Below are positions 56,387 through 64,000 of a stretch of 64,000 bases of DNA, in pieces. The notes beneath the pieces are model-generated. The model was given only the letters and a program-made list of their open reading frames with translations, ran no database searches and was not told the origin of the DNA. This DNA is from Candidatus Dechloromonas phosphorivorans (lineage in GTDB: Bacteria; Pseudomonadota; Gammaproteobacteria; Burkholderiales; Rhodocyclaceae), in NCBI GenBank assembly GCA_016714975.1, contig JADKBR010000021.1, positions 124,001 to 188,000 on the forward strand. Direction: 5' to 3'. How positions within the stretch are numbered: the stretch's first letter is position 1; every line of letters begins with the position of its first letter. A program made the translations under genes and the position numbers.

Positions 56387-57599
56387 ATGAAACTCCCGAT
56401 CTACCTGGATTATTCGGCAACTACCCTGGTCGACCCGCGTGTCGCGGACAAGATGATTCCCTACCTGTGCGAGCATTTCGGCAACCCGGCTTCGCGTTCC
56501 CACAGCTTCGGCTGGGTCGCCGACGCAGCGGTCGAGGAGGCGCGCGAGCAGGTTGCGGCGCTGGTCAATGCCGATCCCAAGGAAATCGTCTGGACGTCCG
56601 GCGCCACCGAATCCAACAATCTTGCCATCAAGGGCGCCTGCAACTTCTACGCCGGCACCAAAGGAAAGCACATCATCACGCTGCAGACCGAGCACAAGGC
56701 AGTGCTCGACACGGTCCGCGAAATGGAGCGCCAGGGTTTCGAGGCGACCTACCTTGACGTTCAGGATACCGGCCTGATCGATCTCGAAGCCTTCAAGGCG
56801 GCGATCCGCCCAGATACCGTGCTGGCCTCGGTGATGTTCGTCAATAACGAAATCGGCGTCATCCAGCCGATCGCCGAACTGGGTGAAATCTGTCGCGAGA
56901 GGGGCGTGATCTTCCACGTCGATGCCGCGCAGGCAACCGGCAAAGTCGCTATCGACCTGCAGAAGCTGAAAGTCGACCTGATGAGTTTCTGCGCTCACAA
57001 GACCTATGGCCCCAAGGGCATCGGCGCCCTGTATGTGCGACGCAAGCCGCGCATCCGTCTTGAAGCGCAGATGCACGGCGGCGGTCACGAGCGCGGTTTC
57101 CGCTCCGGTACGCTGGCGACTCACCAGATCGTCGGCATGGGCGAGGCCTTCCGCCTCGCGCAGGTCGAGATGGTCGAGGAAAGCCAGCGCATCGGCAAGC
57201 TGCGTGACAGACTGCTGCAGGGCCTGCAGGATATCGAGGCGACCTACGTCAATGGCGATCTCGAACACCGTGTCGCGCACAACCTGAACATCAGCTTCGC
57301 CTACGTCGAAGGCGAGTCGATGATCATGGCGATCAAGGATCTGGCAGTGTCTTCCGGCTCGGCCTGTACCTCCGCCAGCCTGGAACCGTCGTATGTCCTG
57401 CGGGCCCTGGGGCGCAACGACGAACTGGCGCACAGCTCGATCCGCTTCACCATCGGCCGAGCCGATTACAGAAGAAGAAATCGATTACGCAATCAATCTG
57501 TTACACACGAAAGTTGGCAAGTTGCGCGAACTTTCACCGCTGTGGGAAATGGTCCAGGAAGGCATCGATCTCGATTCCGTCCAGTGGGCGGCGCATTAA
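56387..57599 (+). pseudogene. iscS: Cysteine desulfurase IscS, frameshifted near the end
   Basis: Main sulfur donor of the ISC system. 360 residues are clean: LDYSATTLVDPRV, the PLP lysine in FCAHKTYGPKGIG and the persulfide Cys in SSGSACTSASLEPSYVLRALG. At about 57463 one base is extra (CGAGCCG instead of CGACCG); after removing it the end reads RPITEEEIDYAINLL to EGIDLDSVQWAAH, the standard IscS C-terminus, with stop at 57599. As written, the frame runs on into iscU and simulates a fusion. Confidence 0.93.
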
Positions 57600-57610
57600 G
57601 GAGAAGAAAC

Positions 57611-57993
57611 ATGAGCTATAGTGTAAAAGTCATTGATCATTATGAGAATCCACGCAACGTCGGTTCCTTTGGCAAGGAGGATGACGGGGTCGGGACCGGC
57701 ATGGTCGGCGCGCCGGCCTGCGGCGATGTGATGAAGCTGCAGATCAAGGTCAACAAATCTGGCGTCATCGAGGATGCCAAGTTCAAGACTTACGGTTGCG
57801 GTTCCGCGATCGCCTCGTCTTCGCTGGTGACCGAATGGGTCAAGGGAAAGACGGTTGATCAGGCGCTGACCATCAAGAACACCGAAATTGCCGAGGAACT
57901 GGCCCTGCCGCCGGTTAAAATCCATTGCTCGATCCTGGCCGAGGACGCCATCAAGGCGGCGGTGGCCGATTACAAGAGAAGCACGGAGAATAA
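57611..57993 (+). CDS. iscU: Fe-S cluster scaffold IscU
   Basis: Scaffold on which IscS builds the 2Fe-2S cluster. MSYSVKVIDHYENPRNVGSF is the start; ligands Cys in APACGDVMKL, YGCGSAIASSS and KIHCSILAEDA; chaperone site LPPVK. Near 57975 one base seems lost, so the frame runs on to 58132; correction gives a KHGE ending and TAA at 57991-57993, just before iscA. Confidence 0.93.
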
Positions 57994-57995
57994 GC

Positions 57996-58319
57996 ATGGC
58001 AGTCAGCTTGAGCGACAAGGCGGCCAAACACGTCACCAACTATCTGACCAAGCGCGGCAAAGGCATTGGCCTGCGCCTTGGCGTCAGGACCACCGGCTGT
58101 TCCGGCATGGCCTACAAGCTGGAATTTGTTGATGCGGTCAGTCCCGAGGATCTGGTGTTCGAGAGCAATGGCGTCAAGGTTGTCGTCGATCCGAAGAGCT
58201 TGCCGTATCTTGACGGGATGGAACTGGACTACGCCCGCGAAGGTCTGAACGAGGGCTTCCAGTTCAACAATCCGAATGTCAAGGATCAGTGCGGCTGCGG
58301 CGAGTCGTTCAACGTGTGA
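57996..58319 (+). CDS. iscA: Fe-S cluster assembly protein IscA
   Basis: A-type carrier, 107 residues, with the three conserved cysteines in TTGCSGMAYKLEF and CGCGESF. Intact. The stop overlaps the hscB start (TGATG). Confidence 0.95.
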   Translation: MAVSLSDKAAKHVTNYLTKRGKGIGLRLGVRTTGCSGMAYKLEFVDAVSPEDLVFESNGVKVVVDPKSLPYLDGMELDYAREGLNEGFQFNNPNVKDQCGCGESFNV

Positions 58320-58841
58320 TGGATTTACGCAACGACCATTTCGCCTTGTTCGGACTGGATCGCGGCTTCCGGCTCGACCTGTCGGACCTCGATTCCGCTA
58401 CCGCGACGTGCAGGCCCAGGTTCATCCGGATCGCTTTGCCAATGCCGGCGACGCGGAGCGGCGGTTGTCGATGCAGTGGGCAACCCACGCCAACGAGGCC
58501 TACGAAACACTGAAGAAACCGCTGGAGCGTGCGCGTTACCTGGCCGCACCCTGGCCGGGCACGATATCCAGGCGGAGAACAACACGTCGCTGCCGGCCGA
58601 TTTTCTGATGGAGCAGATGAATGGCGAGAAGCGGTCATGGAAGCGCGCAACGGCGGCGACCATCATCGAACTGAACGGCTTCACAATCGGCTGCGCACCG
58701 AACTGGCGGGCGGTACAGTGAGCTGGGCCAACTTGACGACACCGGCAATCTCGCGGCCGCAACGGATCGTGTCCGCCGCCTGATGTTTCTTGAAAGCTCC
58801 CGCATGAGATCGATGACGCGCTGGCGTCGCTGGAAGAATAG
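58319..58841 (+). pseudogene. hscB: Fe-S co-chaperone HscB, frameshifted
   Basis: J-domain co-chaperone delivering IscU to HscA. MDLRNDHFALFGLDRGFRLDL starts in one frame; YRDVQAQVHPDRFANAG (HPD motif) to YETLKKPLERARYL is in a second; further pieces (ENNTSLPADFLMEQM, EWREAVMEARNGG, QLDDTGNLAAATDRVRRLMFLE, IDDALASLEE) change frame several times. Together they cover the usual length. At least four indels. Confidence 0.88.
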
Positions 58842-58843
58842 CC

Positions 58844-60715
58844 ATGGCCTTGTTTCAAATTGCCGAGCCCGGCGAGTCGGTGGCACCGCACCAGCACAAA
58901 CTGGCGGTCGGAATCGATCTCGGCACGACAAATTCACTGGTGGCGACGGTGCGCAGCGGCATCGCCGTGGTCATCAACGACGAACAGGGGCGGCCACTGC
59001 TGCCATCGATTGTGCGCTACCAGGCCAGCGGCGGACCGAGGTCGGCTATGCGGCTCAGACCCGGCAGGCGGTTGACCCCAGGAATACCATCGTTTCCGTC
59101 AAGCGCTTCATGGACTGCGGGCTGAAAGATGTCGCGCACGTCGAATCGATGCCCTACGACTTCGTCGAGGCGCCTGGCATGGTCAAGGTCCGGACAGTGG
59201 CCGGAGTCAAAAGTCCGGTCGAGATCTCGGCCGAAATTCTCAAAGAGCCTGCGCGCGCGCGCGAGCTCGCGCTGGGTGGCGAACTGGTCGGCGCGGTCAT
59301 TACCGTGCCTGCGTATTTCGACGACGCCCAGCGTCAGGCGACCAAGGATGCCGCCCGCCTTGCCGGCCTCAATGTGTTGCGCCTGCTCAACGAACCGACA
59401 GCGGCCGCCATTGCCTACGGACTGGAGAATGCTTCTGAGGCATTTATGCAATCACGACCTCGGGGTGGCACCTTCGACATTTCCATCCTCGGTTGACCGA
59501 GGCGTTTTCGAGGTGATGTCCATCGGCGGTGATTCGGCACTGGTGGGGATGATTTCGACCATCGCATCTTCTGCTGGGCGATCGAGCAGGCGAGGAGGCT
59601 GCAGCCGCTGTCGCCCGAGGATGGGCGTCTGCTGATGATGGCTGCCGCGAAGCCAAGGAATTCCTGACCATAAACCCTGAAGCGCCGATCACCGCGCGCC
59701 TTTCGACCGGTGAAATGGTCGAACTGAAGCTGGATGTCGCGACTTTTGCCGAAATCGCCCGGACGCTGATCTCCAAGACCATACAGCCGGTCAAGGGCGC
59801 TGCGCGACGCCGGTTTGCGCGCGGAGGACGTCAAGGGAGTGGTCATGGTCGGCGGCGCGACGCGCATGCCCCAGGTTCAGAAGGCGGTGGGCGACTTCTT
59901 CCGCCAGGAGCCGCTGACCAATCTCGATCCCGACAAGGTCGTCGCCTCGGCGCGGCGACCCAAGCCAACCTGCTGATCGGCAACAAGACCGGCAAGGATG
60001 ACTGGCTGCTGCTCGACGTGATTCCGCTGTCGCTCGGGCTGGAAATGATGGGCGGGCTGACCGAAAAGGTGATCCCGCGCAATTCGACGATCCCGACGGC
60101 GCGCGCCCAGGAATTCACAACGTTCAAAGATGGCCAGACGGCGATGGCGATCCACGTCGTTCAGGGCGAACGCGAACTGGTCAGCGACTGCCGTTCGCTG
60201 GCGCGCTTCGAGCTGCGCGGCATTCCACCGATGGCGGCGGGTGCGGCGCGCATCCGCGTCACCTTTCAGGTCGACGGGATGGCCTGCTGTCGGTTGCTGC
60301 GCGCGAACAGACGACCGGCGTCGAAGCCAGCGTCATCGTCAAGCCGTCGTATGGCCTGTCGGACGACGAAATCGCCGGCATGCTCCAGGACCCGATGGAG
60401 CACGCCAGGAGGACGCGTTGGCGCGGGCCCTCAAGGAAGCACAGGTTGAGGCCCAGCGCATGATTGAAGCCACCGAGGCAGCGCTCCGGGACGACCGCCA
60501 CCTGCTGAACGATGCTGAAGCGGCGAGGATCGTGGCGAGCATCGAGAAACTTCGCGGAGACCGTGGTCGGCGACAACCGGCGCCAGATCAACCTGGCGAT
60601 GGATGATCTCGGTTTCGAGACGCAGGAATTTGCCCACCGCCGCATGAATCGGAGCGTCAATCGCGCGCTGGCCGGGCGCAAGGTCGCCGATCTGAGAATA
60701 GGAGAAGAGGCATGA
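58844..60715 (+). pseudogene. hscA: Fe-S chaperone HscA (Hsp70), heavily frameshifted
   Basis: Specialised Hsp70 that releases clusters from IscU. The ATPase start (KLAVGIDLGTTNSLVATVRSG) is in frame from the ATG. Shifts follow near 59030, 59440 and repeatedly to 60540. Later recognisable parts are NEPTAAAIAYGLENASE, GGGTFDISIL (restored), DVKGVVMVGGATRMPQVQKAV, DVIPLSLGLEMMGGL and RMNRSVNRALAGRKVADL at the C-terminus. All domains are present in order, so the gene was probably intact in the cell. Confidence 0.9.
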
Positions 60716-61057
60716 CGCAACTGGTCGTCCTGCCGCATGTCGAAAACTGCCCCGACGGCGCCGTCATCGACGCGGAAGAGGGCAAGTCCATCTGCGAGAA
60801 CCTGCTGGAGAACGGCATCGAACTTGAACACGCCTGCGAGATGTCCTGTGCCTGCACGACCTGTCACGTCATCGTGCGCGAGGGCTTCAACTCGTTGGAC
60901 CCGGCCGAGGAAGAGGGAAGAGGACCTTCTCGACAAGGCGTGGGGCCTCGAACCGAATTCTCGTCTCGGCTGCCAGGCGCTGGTGCGGTCGACCCCGCTG
61001 GGGGTCGAAATTCCGAAATACAGCATCAACATGGCGAAGGAGGGCCACCGCAAATGA
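60712..61057 (+). pseudogene. fdx: ISC-type 2Fe-2S ferredoxin, frameshifted
   Basis: Electron donor for cluster assembly. ATG with GGAG upstream, overlapping the hscA stop. Ligands in HACEMSCACTTCHV and, after the shift, in SRLGCQALV. One G is extra in GAAGAGGGAAGAGG near 60918; corrected, it ends EIPKYSINMAKEGHRK at 61057. Overlaps iscX by ATGA. Confidence 0.93.
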
Positions 61058-61245
61058 AATGGACCGACATCAACGACATCGCCATCGAACTGAGCGAAGC
61101 GCACCCGGACAAGGATCCGCTCAAGGTCAATTTCGTCGATCTGCGCGACTGGGTGATGGCGCTGGAGGACTTTGACGACGATCCGAAGCACTGCGGCGAG
61201 AAGATTCTGGAGGCGATCCAGCAGGCCTGGATCGATGAGGTGTCG
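61054..61245 (+). CDS. iscX: ISC accessory protein IscX
   Basis: Small acidic regulator of IscS, about 64 residues (MKWTDINDIAIELSEAHPD, then ALEDFDDDPKHCGEKILEAIQQAWIDEVS). The family ends here, but the sequence shows CGA where a TGA would fit, and the frame runs on to 61416. The stop was probably lost to a base error. Confidence 0.88.
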
Positions 61246-61261
61246 CGAAGGCACGCGATCT

Positions 61262-61639
61262 TCCAGGGCGTGGCAGCCAGTTCAACGTGCTCGGCGGCCG
61301 TTGCTGACCTGCAGCGACCGGCCGCTGACCGGATTTTCCGCGACGGTTGCTGCAACACGTCGGAGGAAGATCTTGGCAGCCACCGTCTGTGTCGTGCTGA
61401 CCGCCGAATTCCTTGATTTTCCAAGGCGCGCGGCAACGACCTGATCGACCCCGCGCCCCGAGTTCGATTTCCCCGGCCTCGAGCCGGGCCAGCGCTGGTG
61501 CCTCTGTGCTGCGCGCTGGGTCGAAGCGTACAAGGCGCCGGCAAGGCGCCGCGTGTGGTACTCAATTCGACCAACCAGGGGGCGCTGGAAGTGGTACCGT
61601 TGCAGGCGCTAAAGCACGTCGGCCGTCGACATGCACTGA
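61262..61639 (+). pseudogene. DUF2237 family protein, frameshifted
   Basis: Pieces in several frames match this family in order: LLTCSDRPLTGF, FRDGCCNTSEEDLGSH, VCVVLTAEFLDF, PEFDFPGLEPGQRWCLCAARWVEA, APRVVLNSTNQGALEVVPLQALK, ending VDMH at 61639. Function unknown. At least four indels. The exact start is unclear. Confidence 0.75.
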
Positions 61640-61720
61640 GTTGGGCGGCGCGACCCACGGCGCGAATCGCCGAAACAATCAGGCGCTTGGCTGCGGCTTT
61701 GACCACGGAGATTGCTGACC

Positions 61721-62621
61721 ATGAACCGTCTGATCCGTGCTGCTGCGGCGATCCTGATGTTGCAGCTTGCGGCTGCGTATTCGCAGGCAGAAGAAACCCG
61801 CTACCGCGGTCTCTGCGACGCTTCCGCCGCTGTTGCGTCGGCCCAGCACTTCGTGGTTGCCGACGACGATCACCATATGCTGACGATCTACCAACGGGGA
61901 AACGAAGCCGTGACCCGTGTCGATCTGATCGGGGAAGCGGCGAATGCTTGCGCAGTGGCAACGCCACTGAAGTCGGACATCGAAGGTGCGGCGCGGATCG
62001 ACGACCGCATCTACTGGATATCCTCCCACCCCGCCAACTCTGACGGCAAGTTCAAGAAAACGCGGCGGCAGTTCTTTGCCACCGACGTACTCGAGAGCGC
62101 GGCGGACCGACGGTCAGCGCGGCGACGCTGCCGTACAGGGGCATCATCGAACCCTCGTCGCCGATCCGCGGTTCGCCGATCTCCGCACGGCCAGTGAGGC
62201 CGGGAAAGGCCCGGAAGAGCCGGGCGGCCTCAACATCGAAGGGCTTGCGGCGACGCCGGACAAGGAACTCCTGATCGGCTTCCGGAATCCGCTGTCCAGC
62301 AACAGGGTGGCTTCCAGACGCAAGGCGCTGCTGGTGCCCCCTCAAGAACCCGGCTGATGTGCTCAACAAGGCAGCGCCGGTTTTCGGCGACCTGATCGCC
62401 ATCGATCTCGGTGGGCTCGGTATTCGCAGCATCGAACTCGTCGGTTCGCAGTTCGTGACTCGTCGCCGGACCTTTGGCCCGAAAAGCCGCGTCCAGGGCT
62501 TTGTCCTCTTACACCTGGTCGGGCAAGGCGGCCGATGCGCCACGGCGGGTCAAGGGCGTCGACTTCCGGCAACATGCACCCTGAGGCACTGTTCGCGACT
62601 GGCGGCAAGAACGAGATCTAG
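61721..62621 (+). pseudogene. DUF3616 exported protein, frameshifted
   Basis: Signal peptide MNRLIRAAAAILMLQLAAAY with cleavage after SQA, then YRGLCDASAAVASAQHFVVADD, the typical beta-propeller-like start of DUF3616, and SDIEGAARIDDRIYWISSH. From about 62105 the frame shifts (LRTASEAGKGPEEPGGLNIEGLAATPD, later VFGDLIAIDLGGLGIRSIEL, end LFATGGKNEI). Function unknown. Confidence 0.72.
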
Positions 62622-62822
62622 TGCTAAGCGACGATGAGAGATGACTGCCCGGCAGACAAATCATTTCGTGGTATGGCGCTGACCTTGCCTGACCCGGCAA
62701 ACGTCCATGATCAACGCGGCCGCGCCACGCGCCTTGCCGGACAACAAGCGAATCGCACCCGGTTTCGCTGTCGACGACGGCTGTGGTAACTTTTTCTCAA
62801 GAATTGGTCAGGAGGCGCAAGA

Positions 62823-63244
62823 ATGTCAGCACTGAGCGAAAACTGCATCACGATCGCGCAACGGTCGATGGCGAACACCGGATGCAGATCGAGCTGATCG
62901 AAGCATTGCAAGCAAGTTTGCACCACCCCACGGGACGAGGCTCGGCCCGACTGCGCTCATGGACCAATTGCAGTCATTCGCGCAGCGCATTTCATGTCGG
63001 AAGAATTGCTCATGCGCTTCTGCGCCTACCCGGAGCTTGACGACCACATCGCCGACCATGAGCGCACGCTGGATACGCTCGCCGGCATCGCGCTGAACCA
63101 GCCCGGGGATCCGGCCGCCGCCGAGGCAAGACTCTCTGAAATCAAGGGATTCCTGACTGGCACATTCGCACTCGTGACCTTGCCTTCACCGAGTATTATC
63201 GGCGCTGGTCCGAAGTTGGGAGTGCCGATCGGTTGGTGGAATAA
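62823..63244 (+). pseudogene. Bacteriohaemerythrin-like protein, frameshifted
   Basis: O2-binding di-iron four-helix protein. Pieces: VDGEHRMQIELIEALQASL with the first His/Glu ligands, FMSEELLMRFCAYPELDDHIADHE with the later ones, and RTRDLAFTEYYRRWSEVGSADRLVE ending in TAA at 63242-63244. Three or more indels. GGAGG lies about 10 bases before the ATG. Confidence 0.7.
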
Positions 63245-63339
63245 CGCAGGCCTGCCCGGACTCTTGACGCCCTGTACTGCCCGCAATTTTTTGAATTTCC
63301 TGTCGGGGAGAGGAAGGCGTGTGCAGGTAATTGCCGCGG

Positions 63340-64000
63340 TCAACGGCAGAGAGGGCCGGATCTTTCCGTCGGCCCCACCTGGATCTGCCTCCGTGCCGGT
63401 GAAGACCGGTTTCCGCTTTTCCTTGAAGGCGAGAATCCCTTCCTTGTAGTCGTTGCTGTCGTAAACCAGGCGGCGCAGGCCCTGAATCCGTTCGAGCCCT
63501 GCGGAGTCATCGGATGGGCGCCGGCCAGAATACGCAATTGGTCCTTCATTACGGAAATCGACAAAGGGGCATTGTGCGTGATTCCCCGTGCCATCTCGTG
63601 CGAAACCTCGATTTCCGGGTTGTCGACGACGTAGTTGATCATGCCTACCTGTTCGGCACGCTGGGCGCTGACCGGTTTGGCGGGCAAGTCATTTCCTTGA
63701 CCAGGCGATAGGGCGCCGCGTTGAAGAAAGTCAGCACGCCGCTGACGTTATACGGCACCCAGCCTTGAGGGTGACGGCGAGGTGGGGCTTGGTGATGGCA
63801 CAATCAGGTCGCGGCGAAGATTGCTCGCGGGCGCCGCCCCACACCGATCCTTGATCATGGCGATCACTGGTGCAGGAAATATCTCGATTTCGCGGATCAG
63901 TAGGCGCAGCGGGTCGTCCCGCCCAATGGATCGCGCCCGTCCACCCGGCAGTTCCCCGACCTCATGGCCGGCGACCAGACTCTTCACCCCGGTTTTGGCG
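63340..64000 (-). pseudogene. Enoyl-CoA hydratase/isomerase family protein, partial and frameshifted
   Basis: Crotonase-fold protein running in from the right edge. IEIFPAPVIAMIKG (restored) and KPVSAQRAEQVGMINYVVDN are typical, and NAPLSISVMKDQLRILAGAHPMTPQG and the FKEKRKPVFTG-like end (restored) resemble methylmalonyl-CoA decarboxylase or similar. At least three indels; the 5' end lies outside the window. Confidence 0.7.

Noticed and set aside
56387..58132. Apparent IscS-IscU fusion protein
   Set aside because: Caused by an extra base near 57463 in iscS and a lost base near 57975 in iscU; correction restores two normal proteins with normal ends and an RBS before iscU.

Overview
The window looks like chromosomal DNA of a GC-rich betaproteobacterium, most likely Rhodocyclales (Dechloromonas/Azonexus-like). 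This is inferred from gene content: a PHA phasin, DUF3460, an iscR-nifS-iscS-iscU-iscA-hscBA-fdx-iscX operon, several c-di-GMP proteins and exosortase-A-type exopolysaccharide genes. It is not based on a marker gene.

Layout. 0-30.6 kb is mostly ordinary core genome: a frameshifted REC-GGDEF protein, alr-radA, a GGDEF-EAL protein overlapping an FtsX-type permease, ygiQ, a truncated globin, an LhgO-like oxidase, typA, moaA, sodC, a DUF2339 membrane protein, phaP with a palindrome-rich promoter, parC, manC, and an alaC-alaA-hom operon. A DUF2249 gene and a polytopic membrane protein follow. At 30.8-34.2 kb lie a DUF1631 gene preceded by what reads as a c-di-GMP-I (GEMM-I) riboswitch, and an HDOD gene.

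34.3-53.2 kb is an accessory cluster that appears visibly richer in A+T than its flanks. It carries the exosortase-A-associated small-molecule set (PLP-dependent decarboxylase, AMP-forming acyl-CoA ligase, acyl carrier protein, hydrolases 1 and 2). Mixed with these are two sugar-transfer-type ATP-grasp proteins, two tandem proteins that fuse a MurF/CapB-like Mur ligase, a conserved Cys4 knuckle and a peptidyl-tRNA-hydrolase-like domain, a remnant of a third Mur domain, two acetyltransferase-like genes, a DegT-type aminotransferase and an asparagine-synthase-like enzyme without the glutaminase cysteine. No exosortase or glycosyltransferase is visible inside the window. An IS3-like element sits exactly inside the second Mur-Pth gene, with a 4-bp target duplication; removing it restores the reading frame and a complete Pth C-terminus. 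Two further IS3 relics lie at 51.2 and 53.3 kb. The cluster contains six enzymes that activate carboxylates with ATP, plus a carrier protein, which suggests an amide- or peptide-forming pathway, possibly decorating an exopolysaccharide.

53.5-61.3 kb returns to core genes: DUF3460, cysE and the isc operon behind an IscR-like operator. From about 55.5 kb to the end nearly every gene is broken by single-base indels (second nifS, iscS, iscU tail, hscB, hscA, fdx, DUF2237, DUF3616, hemerythrin, enoyl-CoA hydratase). Because an essential operon is hit again and again, I read this as poor base quality near a contig end rather than real gene decay. The same kind of indel occurs in the first gene and in the IS element.
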